This document shows positions 44,978-56,023 of a stretch of 64,000 nucleotides of DNA, in pieces. The notes beneath the pieces are model-generated. The model was not told the DNA's origin. It searched no databases and worked only from the letters and a program-made list of their open reading frames with translations. A program made the position numbers and the translations under genes. The DNA is from an uncultured Ferrimonas sp. (lineage in GTDB: Bacteria > Pseudomonadota > Gammaproteobacteria > Enterobacterales > Shewanellaceae), in NCBI RefSeq assembly GCF_947489035.1, contig NZ_CANLCI010000019.1, positions 1 to 64,000 of the forward strand, given 5' to 3'. Within the stretch, counting starts at the first letter, position 1. The number at the start of each line of letters is the position of its first letter.

Positions 44978-46999
44978 ATGAAGATCACGGTCGCAATGCG
45001 GATCATCAGTGGTTTTACCTCGGTAACACTGCTGCTGTTATTCCTCGGCGGATTGTCTTGGCTGGACATGCGTAATGTCAGCGACAACACCCGCAGCTTA
45101 TTAGATTTTTCTTTGCCCGCCCAAGAGCAAGCCAGCAACATTGAACGTACCCTCACCGATCAGCGCATCGCCCTGATTAATGCCTATTACAGCAGCGACA
45201 ACGGCAGCAACCAAGGCTACCAGCAACAACTGTCCCAACAGCAACAACAACTCAGCGACGAACTGGAAGAGCTGGAAGAGCTGCTGCAACACAGCCCTGA
45301 TAGCCTGCCGCTGGTTCGTACCCTAAACGAACAATATCAACGCTTTTGGCAACAAGCCTCCGTGGTGATCAGCGCCCACGGCAATGCCCTACAAAGCCAA
45401 GAACAGGTGCGCCAAGGGGTAGAAAACTTCGAAGCCACCGTTGATGACACCGTCTCACTGCTGCTGGATGTGATGGATCTGGAGCTCTCCAACAGCGCCC
45501 TAGAGCAAAACATGGCCGCGCAAGCCAACTCCCTCGATACCAGCCTCAGCAGCTTAGTCGGCTTAGCGCTTGAGCTGCCCAGCGCCAACAGCCTTGCGCT
45601 GCTTGATACCATGCACGGCGAACTGCAATACATACTGACCAACATCAGCCACGAACGTGAACAGCTGCACGCATTGAATCAACAGCAGCCGCTGCCTATT
45701 GATGCCGCCGAGCTGTTCAGCCAGTTGGATCAGATCCAGCAAGGCATGGCCGGCAGCAACAGCTTACTGCAACAGCAACAGCATCTGCTTGAGCAAAGCA
45801 GCCGCGCCCACAGTGCCCTGAACGACGCCAACACCCAACTGCAAGGGCTCAACCTTACCGTTAGCCGCCTCAATCAGCAGCTCAGTGGGGTTAGCCAAAT
45901 GGCCGGTGACGATACCTTAGAATCCCTTGAGATCGGGCAACTGCGGATCTTACTGATGATGGCCTTTTCCATCTTGGTGGCTGCCAGCATCGGCTTCTAT
46001 ACCATCCGCTCCATCACCCGCCCACTTAAGCAGGTAAACGACAGCCTGACCATCTTGGCCCAAGGGGATCTGACCGAACGCTTAGAGTACAAACATCAGG
46101 ATGAATTTGGCCAACTGGTGGCCAACATCAACACCTTGGTCACCAACCTACGGCAACTGATCCGAGCCATTGCCGACAGCTCTCATCAGCTGGCCACGGC
46201 CGCGGAACAAACGTCGGCGGTTACAGCGCAAACCACCAGCGGCATTCAAGAGCAGCGCAATCAGCTCGAACAAGTGGCCAGCGCCACCTCAGAACTGTCG
46301 GCCTCGGCCAGCCAAGTGGCCACCAGCGCCAGCGACACCCTCGGCGAGATGAAACAAGCCGACGACGAAACCCAGCGGATGAAGACCCTGTCGAGCGAAA
46401 ACGCCACCGCCTTACAGCAACTGGCCGGTGAAGTTGAGCAAGCCAGCGGCGTGATCAATAAACTGCACGAAGACAGCGCCGCCATTGGCAGCATCCTAGA
46501 CGTGATCCGCGGCATTGCCGAGCAAACCAACTTGTTGGCCTTAAACGCCGCCATTGAAGCCGCTCGAGCCGGTGAACAGGGCCGTGGCTTTGCCGTGGTG
46601 GCCGATGAGGTGCGCTCGTTAGCATCGCGTACCCAAGACTCAACCAGCGAGATCCAGCATATGATTGAAGTGCTGCAACAAGGTGCCCAGCAAGCGGTTG
46701 GCGCCATGGAGCAAGGCCAATTACAGGCCCGCACCAGTGTTGAGAAAAGCAACGACGCCAACCAGATGCTCGACTCCATCGCCGATGCGGTTAACCGAGT
46801 CTTTAGCGCAGGCAATCAGATCTCGCTGGCCGCGCAAGAGCAAAACAAAGTCTCGCAAACCATCTCCGAACGCCTGTCACAAGTCACCGGCATTGCCGAG
46901 GAAACCAGCGCCGGCGCGACTCAAACAGCCAGCTCCAGCCAGCAGGTGGCCGAATTGGCCGAGCAGCTGCGTGAACAGGTGCGTCAGTTCAAGGTGTAA
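44978..46999 (+). CDS. Methyl-accepting chemotaxis protein
   Basis: This 673-residue inner-membrane chemoreceptor has a transmembrane helix at about 8-28 and a glutamine-rich, all-helical periplasmic domain (about 30-320). The second transmembrane helix is at about 325-345, a HAMP domain follows (about 347-400), and the cytosolic signalling domain (405-673) has the hairpin tip [15 protein letters not shown]. There is no C-terminal pentapeptide for CheR/CheB tethering. The periplasmic part is a long four-helix-bundle type; the ligand is unknown. I use the ATG at 44978, seven bases after GGGAG. A sigma-28-type promoter upstream ties it to the flagellar regulon. Confidence 0.95.
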   Translation: MKITVAMRIISGFTSVTLLLLFLGGLSWLDMRNVSDNTRSLLDFSLPAQEQASNIERTLTDQRIALINAYYSSDNGSNQGYQQQLSQQQQQLSDELEELEELLQHSPDSLPLVRTLNEQYQRFWQQASVVISAHGNALQSQEQVRQGVENFEATVDDTVSLLLDVMDLELSNSALEQNMAAQANSLDTSLSSLVGLALELPSANSLALLDTMHGELQYILTNISHEREQLHALNQQQPLPIDAAELFSQLDQIQQGMAGSNSLLQQQQHLLEQSSRAHSALNDANTQLQGLNLTVSRLNQQLSGVSQMAGDDTLESLEIGQLRILLMMAFSILVAASIGFYTIRSITRPLKQVNDSLTILAQGDLTERLEYKHQDEFGQLVANINTLVTNLRQLIRAIADSSHQLATAAEQTSAVTAQTTSGIQEQRNQLEQVASATSELSASASQVATSASDTLGEMKQADDETQRMKTLSSENATALQQLAGEVEQASGVINKLHEDSAAIGSILDVIRGIAEQTNLLALNAAIEAARAGEQGRGFAVVADEVRSLASRTQDSTSEIQHMIEVLQQGAQQAVGAMEQGQLQARTSVEKSNDANQMLDSIADAVNRVFSAGNQISLAAQEQNKVSQTISERLSQVTGIAEETSAGATQTASSSQQVAELAEQLREQVRQFKV

Positions 47000-47027
47000 T
47001 GGTGCCAAGCACCGCCCCCACGAGATC

Positions 47028-47055
47028 AAAAAAGCCCAGCAATGCTGGGCTTTTT
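47028..47055. terminator. Terminator of the chemoreceptor gene (bidirectional)
   Basis: AAAAGCCCAGC (47030-47040), loop AAT, GCTGGGCTTTTT (47044-47055). Confidence 0.9.
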
Positions 47056-47081
47056 AATGGTTCCGCGCTTTACCGCAGGCC

Positions 47082-47465
47082 TTAATTCAGGCGAGCGCCA
47101 ATCGAGGAAGCGATCTTGCCATCACCGTAGCCGTTGGCTGCGGCCCAATCTAATACGGTTTGACCATCCGCTTCCGGAGCAACCAAGGCGTTCTTGGAGA
47201 TCTGCTTCGCGACAAACACCCCAACCCCATCGGCGTTGTTGCTCATGGCAAACCGCAACAAGCTGTTGCCGTTACATTGGATCTCTGGATAAACGTTTCG
47301 CAGTTTCACTCGGCTCTCTTTCAAGCGCTTGCGTAACCGCCCTTTATCGTTGGCTTGCACATAGTCACACACATTGGCAGCTAACTGCTGCACATTGGCT
47401 TGGCTCGCGGGTGAGTACGTTACAGCTGCAGCCACCAAGGCAGCAACGACAATCCCTGCACGCAT
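47082..47465 (-). CDS. Small exported protein, DUF3718-like
   Basis: This 127-residue protein has a signal peptide (about 1-23, ending ASQA). A compact domain follows with two cysteines (VCDYVQANDKGRLRKRL and IQCNGNSLLRFAM) that could form a disulfide. A C-terminal ankyrin-like segment (DGQTVLDWAAANGYG) completes it. I recall similar proteins annotated as DUF3718 in Shewanella relatives, but the family link is from memory and moderate. No function is known. It is alone between the chemoreceptor terminator and folA. Confidence 0.75.
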   Translation of the reverse strand: MRAGIVVAALVAAAVTYSPASQANVQQLAANVCDYVQANDKGRLRKRLKESRVKLRNVYPEIQCNGNSLLRFAMSNNADGVGVFVAKQISKNALVAPEADGQTVLDWAAANGYGDGKIASSIGARLN

Positions 47466-47543
47466 AACAAAATCCCTCTATCGACAGTTAGTATTTGCGC
47501 CACAAGAATACCTCAATTCGTTCACATTTGAACCACGCAACCC

Positions 47544-48038
47544 TTACACTTGGCGTTTTGTTAGGTGGACAAAGCGTAAATTGTAAACGTTACGGTCATC
47601 CGCCACTCGTAATTCGCTGCTGTGCTGCTGCCACTGATCCGCTTCCCAGGCTGGGAAATAGGTATCACCGTCAAGCTCCGCATCGATCAAGGTCAGGTAT
47701 AAGCTGTCAGCGCGCGGCATCAATTCCGCATACAATTGGCCGCCGCCGATCACCATCAATTCGTCCGCTTCCCCCTGCGCTAATGCCAAGGCGGCATCGA
47801 TGCTGCTGACCACATCCACCCCATCGATCTGCAGATCCGCTTGGCGACTGATCACGATATTGCGTCGCCCTGGCAGTGGCCGGCCAATGGATTCGTAGGT
47901 TTTCCGCCCCATCGCAATGGGTTTGCCCATCGTCACCGCTTTAAAGTGAGCCAGATCCGCAGGCAGGTGCCACGGCATCTGGTTGTCTTTTCCGATTACT
48001 CGGTTGTTGGCCATACAGGCAATCATGGCGATCTGCAC
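47544..48038 (-). CDS. folA: Dihydrofolate reductase
   Basis: This 164-residue enzyme reduces dihydrofolate with NADPH. It begins IAMIACMANNRVIGKDNQMPWHLP, seen here in part as NRVIGKDNQMPWHLPAD with the catalytic acidic residue. It has GRKTYESIGRPLPGRRN and the cofactor loop VIGGGQLYAE. Length is near E. coli FolA (159). It is single, and a terminator-like hairpin lies upstream on the same strand, isolating it from the obgE side. Confidence 0.97.
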   Translation of the reverse strand: MQIAMIACMANNRVIGKDNQMPWHLPADLAHFKAVTMGKPIAMGRKTYESIGRPLPGRRNIVISRQADLQIDGVDVVSSIDAALALAQGEADELMVIGGGQLYAELMPRADSLYLTLIDAELDGDTYFPAWEADQWQQHSSELRVADDRNVYNLRFVHLTKRQV

Positions 48039-48065
48039 GGGGGCTCCTTGCGCTTGGCTTCAATT

Positions 48066-48176
48066 CAAAAATGGCGCCCATTTGGGGCGCCATACTGTCG
48101 CACAGATGCCCCTCGCGAGGCCAGTCTCAGCAACGATTTGCCGCATTGGCGGCAACTCCTTGCCAGCAGCGAGGGG
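48066..48176 (-). ncRNA. Candidate structured RNA or repeat upstream of folA
   Basis: On the minus strand CCCCTCGC (48176-48169) pairs with GCGAGGGG (48116-48109). It encloses a perfect hairpin TTGCCGC/GCGGCAA (48155-48138). The segment ends in a terminator, ATGGCGCCC with GGGCGCCAT followed by five T (48093-48066). No gene on the minus strand ends just before this terminator, so it may close a small RNA. A repeat element is the alternative. The whole gap 48039-48425 holds no credible protein gene. Confidence 0.35.
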
Positions 48177-48373
48177 TAACGGCCTACGGGGCCCCACTCA
48201 CGGCAAACGGGCATCAGCAGCAGCCAGACAAGTCAGGCAAGTCAGGCAAAGGGTTGCTCGGGGTCGTGCTTCTCTGCAGCCATTGGCTATGGATCTGCTA
48301 TGGCATTCGCCTCGGTTTAACACACCAAGGGGCCACCCCGCTTAATGGCTCTGTTCTCAGAGTCATACCCCAA

Positions 48374-48404
48374 CAAAAAGGGCGCTCCCATGGGAGCGCC
48401 CTTT
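48374..48404 (-). terminator. Terminator of obgE
   Basis: AAAGGGCGCTCCC and GGGAGCGCCCTTT form a perfect palindrome (48377-48404); on the minus strand TTTTTGTTG follows. Confidence 0.88.
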
Positions 48405-48425
48405 CGTTAAGCCAAATGGCTGCGG

Positions 48426-49598
<1,173 letters not shown>

Positions 49599-49632
49599 TC
49601 AGTTCCCACTAAAGTTTCGTCTAATAATACGC

Positions 49633-49660
49633 AAAAAACCCCGCCAAGGCGGGGCTTTTT
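49633..49660 (-). terminator. Terminator between rpmA and obgE
   Basis: Minus strand AAAAAGCCCCGCC, then GGCGGGGTTTTTT. Confidence 0.88.
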
Positions 49661-49681
49661 CTAGTTCGAGCGCAAGTCGTA

Positions 49682-49939
49682 TTACTCAGCGATGATGCTT
49701 ACGTATTTACGGTTGTTCTTGCCTTTAACGTCGAACTGAACTTTGCCATTCGCAGTAGCAAACAAGGTGTGGTCTTTGCCCAAACCTACGTTGTCACCAG
49801 CGTGGAATTTAGTGCCACGTTGACGAACGATGATGTTACCCGCCAGAACGGTTTCTCCGCCGAAGCGCTTAACACCAAGACGTTTGCTTTCTGAATCGCG
49901 GCCGTTACGAGTAGAACCGCCAGCTTTTTTGTGTGCCAT
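49682..49939 (-). CDS. rpmA: 50S ribosomal protein L27
   Basis: This 85-residue ribosomal protein begins [20 protein letters not shown], the invariant L27 N-terminus that reaches the peptidyl transferase centre. It starts directly with MAHKK, with no cleavable extension as in Firmicutes. It lies 17 bases after rplU in a typical rplU-rpmA operon. Confidence 0.98.
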   Translation of the reverse strand: MAHKKAGGSTRNGRDSESKRLGVKRFGGETVLAGNIIVRQRGTKFHAGDNVGLGKDHTLFATANGKVQFDVKGKNNRKYVSIIAE

Positions 49940-49956
49940 TTCTCAGATTCCTCGAA

Positions 49957-50268
49957 TTAAGCGTTAATGCCGGTAATTTTAACTTCAGTGAACCACTGAC
50001 GGTGGCCCATCTGCTTACGGCTGTGCTTACGACGACGGAACTTAACGATTTTCACCTTGTCCGCACGACCGTGAGAAACCACTTCCGCTACCACTTTGCC
50101 GCCCTCTACCAGAGGAGCGCCAACTTTTACTTCTTCGCCGTTAGCAACCAACAGAACTTGATCAAATTCGATGCTTGCGCCGGTTTCTACGTCTAATTTC
50201 TCAAGACGCAGGGTTTGGCCTTCAGCAACACGATGCTGCTTACCGCCACTTTGGAAAACCGCGTACAT
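49957..50268 (-). CDS. rplU: 50S ribosomal protein L21
   Basis: This 103-residue protein opens [18 protein letters not shown] and carries the C-terminal RNA-binding block [16 protein letters not shown], both diagnostic of L21. Length equals the E. coli protein (103). It heads rplU-rpmA and is divergent from ispB, as in most gammaproteobacteria. The 269-base divergent gap should hold both promoters, but I could not fix them. Confidence 0.98.
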   Translation of the reverse strand: MYAVFQSGGKQHRVAEGQTLRLEKLDVETGASIEFDQVLLVANGEEVKVGAPLVEGGKVVAEVVSHGRADKVKIVKFRRRKHSRKQMGHRQWFTEVKITGINA

Positions 50269-50537
50269 AATAACTCCGCTACTTCACACGCTGAATATGC
50301 TTAATATAGTTGCACTCAGGGTGTGGCTAAAACTGTTTGACAATGGGCGCGGATTCTACGGCATGAGCAGGAAACAGGCAAGTCTAAGTTAGAAAAAGAT
50401 CGCTGCTTTTCCTAAATCCCATCTCACGAAGCCGTGAAGCTGCTGGTTCAGTGTCACTTTTTCAGTAGAATGCTAGGCCGCAAAACAATAACCATAGTAG
50501 GCTTAGCCCGTAGTTAAGCCAGATTTCGGAACTCCAT

Positions 50538-51509
50538 ATGGAACTGAACGCCATCCGTGCCCTTGCCGACGACGATATGCAGTCGGTCAATACCATGATC
50601 TACGACCAGCTCCACAGTGACGTGGCCCTGATCAATCAATTGTCTTTTTACATTATCAATGGTGGTGGCAAGCGTTTGCGCCCGCTGCTAACGGTGCTTG
50701 CCGCCCGTGCCGTTGATTACCAAGGCGGCGATCTCCACGTCAAACTGGCCGCCATCATTGAATTTATTCATACCGCTACCTTATTGCACGACGACGTGGT
50801 GGATGAGTCCACCATGCGCCGTGGTCGCGAAACCGCAAATGCTTTGTTTGGTAACAGCGCCAGCGTATTAGTCGGCGACTTCCTCTATACCCGCTCATTC
50901 CAGATGATGACCGAACTCGACAGCATGCGTGTGCTGCGCGATTTGGCCAACGCCACCAATGTGTTGGCCGAAGGGGAAGTATTGCAGTTAATGAACTGCA
51001 ACGATCCGGATACCACGGAAGACAGCTACATGCAGGTGATCTACTGCAAGACCGCGCGCCTGTTTGAAGCGGCCACTCATTTGCCTGCGGTACTGGCCGG
51101 TTGTGATGACGCCATCAGCAGTGCCATGGGCGACTACGGTCGCTACTTGGGCACCGCCTTCCAATTGGTTGACGATGTGCTGGATTACACCGCCGACGCC
51201 GATGAACTGGGCAAAAACTTGGGGGATGACTTAGCCGAAGGCAAGCCAACGCTGCCGCTGATCCACGCCATTGCGAACGCCAAGCCCGAAGACAGCAAGC
51301 GCATTCGTGACGCCATTGAAAACAGTGGCTGTGATGAAGTTGATGCCGTTGTCGCCACCTTGAACGAGGTGGGCTCGCTGCAATACACCATGCAACGCGC
51401 CGAGCAAGAGGCCGACAAAGCCATCGCGGCGTTAGCGGTGCTGCCCGACAATGACTTTAAACAAGCGTTGATCGGTTTAGCCCACATTGCGGTACAGCGT
51501 CGTAACTGA
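50538..51509 (+). CDS. ispB: Octaprenyl diphosphate synthase
   Basis: This 323-residue trans-prenyltransferase builds the polyprenyl side chain of ubiquinone and menaquinone. The two aspartate-rich motifs are LLHDDVVDES (about 82-91) and QLVDDVLDYTAD (about 211-222), with GGKRLRP upstream. Length equals E. coli IspB (323). The divergent rplU neighbour supports the assignment. The chain length made (octaprenyl) is by analogy. Confidence 0.96.
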   Translation: MELNAIRALADDDMQSVNTMIYDQLHSDVALINQLSFYIINGGGKRLRPLLTVLAARAVDYQGGDLHVKLAAIIEFIHTATLLHDDVVDESTMRRGRETANALFGNSASVLVGDFLYTRSFQMMTELDSMRVLRDLANATNVLAEGEVLQLMNCNDPDTTEDSYMQVIYCKTARLFEAATHLPAVLAGCDDAISSAMGDYGRYLGTAFQLVDDVLDYTADADELGKNLGDDLAEGKPTLPLIHAIANAKPEDSKRIRDAIENSGCDEVDAVVATLNEVGSLQYTMQRAEQEADKAIAALAVLPDNDFKQALIGLAHIAVQRRN

Positions 51510-51530
51510 TCCCAGCACCGCGCACCATCG

Positions 51531-51557
51531 AAAACCCAGCCTAAGTGCTGGGTTTTT
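51531..51557 (+). terminator. Terminator of ispB
   Basis: AAAACCCAGC (51531-51540), loop CTAAGT, GCTGGGTTTTT (51547-51557). Confidence 0.9.
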
Positions 51558-51644
51558 CATGGTGTTAAGCACTGCATGCGGTTTTTTATAAAAAAATCAC
51601 GCGCGCAGGGAACCATTTGGCCACAACGCAGGTCTAGTAATATG

Positions 51645-51728
51645 TTCATCATTATCCCTGCAAAGGTTGGCTGTTAGCCGTCAACTAACACCAATCAAAA
51701 AAGACGCCCACTAAGGGCGTTTTTTTTT
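51645..51728 (+). ncRNA. Candidate small RNA between ispB and pabA
   Basis: A second, independent terminator (ACGCCC 51704-51709, ACTAA, GGGCGT 51715-51720, then eight T) lies 140 bases after the ispB terminator with no gene between. Upstream are a stem TGTTAG/CTAACA and a loose promoter-like TTGGCC with TAATAT. Together they would give a transcript of about 80 bases. Only the terminator is certain; the RNA is inferred. Confidence 0.35.
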
Positions 51729-51776
51729 GCCTTGATTGCTATCATCCCCGAGCCGAAAGCCACTTAAGATCCCACC

Positions 51777-52364
51777 ATGCTGTTGATGCTCGATAATTAC
51801 GACTCCTTTACTTTCAACCTAGTGCAGTATTTTCAGCAACTCGGGCAACAAGTGGTGGTACGCCGTAATGATCAAACCAGCATCGCTGAAATCGAAGCGC
51901 TTAACCCCAGTTACCTAGTGATCTCCCCCGGCCCCAAGGATCCCCAGCAGGCTGGGCTAAGCCTTGAGGTGATCGCCCATTTTGCCGGTCGGATCCCACT
52001 GTTAGGGGTCTGTTTGGGTCATCAAGCCATCGCCGCGCACTATGGCGCTAACGTGGTTCGCGCTGATAAGCCGATGCACGGTAAAACCAGCCTGATCACG
52101 CATCAAGGCCAAGGTGTATTTCGCCAATTGCCGCAGCCGCTGCAAGTAACCCGTTACCACTCGTTAGTGGTTGATCCGGCCACCTTGCCGTCCTGCTTAG
52201 AGATCACCGCGTGGCACCACACCCCGCAAGGGCAGATGCAGATCATGGGCTTGCGTCATCGGCAGCTGGCCATTGAAGGGGTGCAGTTTCACCCAGAGTC
52301 GATTTTGACCGAGCAAGGGCTGGAACTGCTGGCCAATTTCATCAACACCAATCCGCCCGCGTAA
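51777..52364 (+). CDS. pabA: Aminodeoxychorismate/anthranilate synthase glutamine amidotransferase
   Basis: This 195-residue class I glutamine amidotransferase opens [17 protein letters not shown] and has the oxyanion strand SPGPKDP. The catalytic cysteine is in GVCLGHQ (about 79) and the His-Glu pair is in FHPES. It supplies ammonia to PabB for folate, or to TrpE if shared. PabA is preferred because no trp genes are near and because pabA precedes the argD/astC gene in related genomes. Here an S9 peptidase and an HDOD-like gene stand between. The start has little ribosome-binding sequence. Confidence 0.92.
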   Translation: MLLMLDNYDSFTFNLVQYFQQLGQQVVVRRNDQTSIAEIEALNPSYLVISPGPKDPQQAGLSLEVIAHFAGRIPLLGVCLGHQAIAAHYGANVVRADKPMHGKTSLITHQGQGVFRQLPQPLQVTRYHSLVVDPATLPSCLEITAWHHTPQGQMQIMGLRHRQLAIEGVQFHPESILTEQGLELLANFINTNPPA

Positions 52365-52470
52365 GCTCAGGCTCACAGTCGCTGACAATTTGCGCAGCCT
52401 CGACTCTATTCTCAATTAATTCACCGTGTTATAACCTGCCGTCAACAACGACAGACACGGAAGAATAATA

Positions 52471-54903
52471 ATGAGAGTCGGGATCCTAGCCCTAGCCGTC
52501 GTCCTAGCTGGTTGCGCCAGCAGCGGCACCAACAGCCCTAATACGACCCCAACCGCAACAGCAACCTCTGCCCCCCTAATGGCCCCACCGCAGGCCAGCC
52601 ATGCTTTAACATTGGCACAGATCATGGCGGATCCAGATTGGATGGGGCGCGCGCCAGAGCGTTACTACTGGGGCAGCGACAGCCAAAGTGTGTTCTACCA
52701 GCAAAAACAGCTGGGCAGCCCGCAACGGGCACGCTTGCAACAACCGCTTGATGGCCAACCACAAACCTTAGAAGTCGCGCAGTGGGGCCAAGTCGAGCAA
52801 CCGGGCAAATGGCACAACGGCCAGCGAGCTTGGCTCTACCAAGGCAACCTCTTTGCCCAAGTGCTGGGCAGCGACATCCGCCAGCTGACCTTTGGCGCTG
52901 GCCGCATCGACGATTTCCGCTGGCTCAGTGATGGCCGCTTGGCCTACTGGCACGATAACCAGATCTGGGCCATCGACACCGCGGCCCCGCAACCTAAGCT
53001 GCTCAGCCAGTTTGAGTTCGCCCCAGCCCCCAAACCACAACAGGCCAGCAGCTACTTGGCCAAGCAACAGCAACGCCTGAGCAGCTACCTGCAGCAACAG
53101 CAGCACAATGCCAACCAACGTCTGGCCTTGAAACAGCAACGCCAACAGCACGATCCCACCATGGCTAAGGCGCCGTTTTATCTGGGCGAGAGCGAACGCT
53201 TAGTGGCGCTGTCGCTATCCCCCAGCGGCCGTTATGTGTTGCTGGCCCTAGCAGACAAAGAGATTAGCTGGCGCGCCAAACACGACATCATGCCGAACTA
53301 CGTCACCCAAAGCGGTTACGTTGATGCCGTTCCTGCCCGGGCCCGTGTTGCCGAGACAAAAATCGCCGCCCATCGCTTAGTGGTATTGGATAACCACAGC
53401 GGTCAGCAGATCGACGTAACCTACGAGGGATTAAGCGGCTACAACGAAGATGTGCTGGCCAGCGTTAAAGCGGAAAACCATCAGGCCGAAGGCAACACCT
53501 ACCAAAGTAAACCCGCTCTGCGAACCATCCGCTTAATGCAAGATTGGGGGTGGCAGCAAAGCCCGATGGTGTGGCAGCAAGACCAAGATGTCGTCGCGGT
53601 GATGCTGGAGGCCGCCGACAACAAAGATCGCTGGATCGCGACCGTTGATTTAAGCCAAGGCAAACTCAGCACCGAACACCGCCTGCACGACGACGCTTGG
53701 GTGAACTACACCCACAACGAATTTGGCTGGTTAGGCCAACAGCTGTACTTCTTATCGGAACAATCCGGCTATTCCAACCTGTACCTGCAATCCTTAGGGC
53801 AAACCGAGCAACCACTGGTGAGCGGCAAACAGGTGGTCAGTTCATTAACCGTGAGCCAAGATCAGCAGCACATCTACTACAAAGCCAACCCTAGCCATCC
53901 TGGCCAGTACAATGTGTTCCGCGTGCATGTTGGCAGTGGCCAGATTGAGCAGCTAACTCAACTGCAAGGCATGTTGGATTACCAGCTCAGCCCTGACGAA
54001 ACCACGTTGCTGTTGGGCTATTCCCAGCGCACCCAGCCAACCGAACTGTACACTCAGGTGATCGGCGACCAGCCACAGCGTTTAACCCATACCGTGAGCG
54101 CCGATTTTGCCGCTTACCCATGGCAAGCCCCGCAGGTGGTGGCCGTACCATCCAGCCATCAAGCGGAGCCCGTCTACGCTCGGGTTTATCTGCCCCAAGG
54201 CTACGACGCCAACAAACAGTACCCCGCGGTGATCTTCAACCACGGTGCCGGTTATCTGCAAAACGCTCACTTTGGTTGGTCGGGCTACTTCCGCGAATTT
54301 ATGTTCCACAACCTACTGAGTCAGCAAGGCTACGTGGTAATGGACATGGATTACCGTGGCTCTAAAGGCTATGGCCGCGATTGGCGTACTGCCATCTATC
54401 GCAACATGGGCCACCCGGAAGTGGAAGACTTAGCCGATGGGGTGAACTGGATGGTGGCCAACGCCAACGTCGATCGCGATCGAGTGGGCACCTACGGCGG
54501 CAGCTACGGCGGCTTCATGACCTTTATGGCGCTGTTTACCCAGCCGGATCTGTTCCAAGCCGGGGCAGCCCTGCGCCCAGTAACCGATTGGGCCCACTAC
54601 AACCACGGTTACACCAGCAACATCTTGAACACCCCAACGGACGATCACATCGCCTACGAGCGCAGCTCGCCGATCTACCACGCCGAAGGGTTAACCAAGC
54701 CGCTGCTGATCATGGCTGGGGTGTTAGACGATAACGTGTTCTTCCAAGACAGCGTGCGGTTGGTGCAGCGCTTGATTGAACTGGAGAAGCCGATGTTTGA
54801 AACCGCCATCTACCCGATCGAACCCCACGGTTTCCGACAGCCAAGCAGTTGGCTTGATGAGTACCGACGGATCTTCCGTTTATTCGAACAAGAGGTAAAA
54901 TAG
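52471..54903 (+). CDS. S9 family (prolyl oligopeptidase/DPP) peptidase lipoprotein
   Basis: This 810-residue exported peptidase has a lipoprotein signal with VLAGC (about 11-15). A beta-propeller N-terminal region (about 60-560) and an alpha/beta hydrolase domain follow. The nucleophile is Ser678 in YGGSYGGF, the acid is about Asp753 in GVLDDNV, and His786 is in EPHG. The layout is that of dipeptidyl peptidase IV-type enzymes that cut peptides after proline or alanine. A glutamine-rich insertion (about 190-230) lies within the propeller. It should sit on the periplasmic or outer face of the envelope. The next gene begins 32 bases later. Confidence 0.93.
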   Translation: MRVGILALAVVLAGCASSGTNSPNTTPTATATSAPLMAPPQASHALTLAQIMADPDWMGRAPERYYWGSDSQSVFYQQKQLGSPQRARLQQPLDGQPQTLEVAQWGQVEQPGKWHNGQRAWLYQGNLFAQVLGSDIRQLTFGAGRIDDFRWLSDGRLAYWHDNQIWAIDTAAPQPKLLSQFEFAPAPKPQQASSYLAKQQQRLSSYLQQQQHNANQRLALKQQRQQHDPTMAKAPFYLGESERLVALSLSPSGRYVLLALADKEISWRAKHDIMPNYVTQSGYVDAVPARARVAETKIAAHRLVVLDNHSGQQIDVTYEGLSGYNEDVLASVKAENHQAEGNTYQSKPALRTIRLMQDWGWQQSPMVWQQDQDVVAVMLEAADNKDRWIATVDLSQGKLSTEHRLHDDAWVNYTHNEFGWLGQQLYFLSEQSGYSNLYLQSLGQTEQPLVSGKQVVSSLTVSQDQQHIYYKANPSHPGQYNVFRVHVGSGQIEQLTQLQGMLDYQLSPDETTLLLGYSQRTQPTELYTQVIGDQPQRLTHTVSADFAAYPWQAPQVVAVPSSHQAEPVYARVYLPQGYDANKQYPAVIFNHGAGYLQNAHFGWSGYFREFMFHNLLSQQGYVVMDMDYRGSKGYGRDWRTAIYRNMGHPEVEDLADGVNWMVANANVDRDRVGTYGGSYGGFMTFMALFTQPDLFQAGAALRPVTDWAHYNHGYTSNILNTPTDDHIAYERSSPIYHAEGLTKPLLIMAGVLDDNVFFQDSVRLVQRLIELEKPMFETAIYPIEPHGFRQPSSWLDEYRRIFRLFEQEVK

Positions 54904-54934
54904 CGCTTTCTATTTTTTCCTCTGGAGTATTGTT

Positions 54935-56023
54935 GTGACCGAAGCCGCAGGCCCGTCCAATCTGGCCGCAAACCCGTTATCAGATCGGGGCGCCCTGCAA
55001 GAGCGATTCTGGCAATACTTGATCACCGAAGCGCCGCCGGTCTCCCGGTCGGCGCTGGATCCGAGCGACGACAGCTACTGGCAAGGCAAACTGGCCATCG
55101 AACGCGCTGCTCAGCAGCAGCGCATTGCCGATCAACAGGCGCAGCAACAGGCCATCGCCCAATGCCAACAGCGCTTTATCGCCCACTTTGATAAAGAGCT
55201 CGAGCGCTTAATGGCCTCGCCCGCGCTGATCACCAAAGACAGCCCGATCACCCCCCGTCAGCTGGACTTGCTGGATGAGCTGCTGAGCCCTCAGGTTAAT
55301 CGCCATCGCTTATTTACCCAATTGAGCGCCATGGCCGATCTCAGCAACGCGCTGATCCGCTACGTCAACCGCCAGCAACGCCAACGCCAAGCGTCGGATG
55401 TCACCAACGTGCGCCTTGCCTTCAACTTTCTTGGCATCGAGCAGCTGCAGCAGGTGTTGCCGTGGTTGCTGTTTCAACTGTGGCGCCCCCACGGTCCGGC
55501 CTCGTTACGCCAGCGCAAGCTGTGGCGTATGGTGCAGCAGCAAAAGCGCTTTGCCGGCCAGGTGGCCCCGAGTTTCAACGTCAGCAAAGGCTTGGCAGAA
55601 GGCTTAGCCGTGCTGCAAGCGGTGGACATTATGTTGCTGCTGCACCTAGGTGAACTGTGCTTTAACCGACTGAAACACAACTGGCTAAGCCAAGCTCGCC
55701 AAGCCGGAGAAAAGATCGCCCACCAAGCCATTTTCGAACTGCGCTTACCCAGCGAACAACTGTTAAAGCAATGGCAGCGCCCACACCTGTGGGGCTATCA
55801 AACCATGGCAGGGCAGCTCTCAGCGCAAAACAAACGCTGGATTGGCGAGATGGCCCAACGGGATTACCACAAGCTCTCAAACGCCACCGAAGTGATCGCC
55901 CACGCCCACCTGATGACCATCAGCAGCACCTTGCGTCGCCGCCGTTTAGCGGCACCAGAGCAGCTTAATCTGTGGCGTTGCAGCTACCCAAGCCTGGCCG
56001 ACGCAACAAATAAGCACGCATAA
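54935..56023 (+). CDS. HDOD-like domain protein
   Basis: This 362-residue soluble protein has an N-terminal helical, glutamine-rich region (about 40-85) and then a segment reminiscent of the HDOD output domain. LLDELLSPQVNRHRLFTQL, then LSNALIRYVN and NVRLAFNFLGIEQLQQVLPW parallel the HDOD pattern of chromosome-associated signalling proteins. HDOD domains lack HD phosphohydrolase residues and act in signalling; the match is by pattern only. The start is a GTG about eight bases after CTGGAG. It is probably co-transcribed with the S9 peptidase gene 31 bases upstream. Confidence 0.7.
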   Translation: MTEAAGPSNLAANPLSDRGALQERFWQYLITEAPPVSRSALDPSDDSYWQGKLAIERAAQQQRIADQQAQQQAIAQCQQRFIAHFDKELERLMASPALITKDSPITPRQLDLLDELLSPQVNRHRLFTQLSAMADLSNALIRYVNRQQRQRQASDVTNVRLAFNFLGIEQLQQVLPWLLFQLWRPHGPASLRQRKLWRMVQQQKRFAGQVAPSFNVSKGLAEGLAVLQAVDIMLLLHLGELCFNRLKHNWLSQARQAGEKIAHQAIFELRLPSEQLLKQWQRPHLWGYQTMAGQLSAQNKRWIGEMAQRDYHKLSNATEVIAHAHLMTISSTLRRRRLAAPEQLNLWRCSYPSLADATNKHA

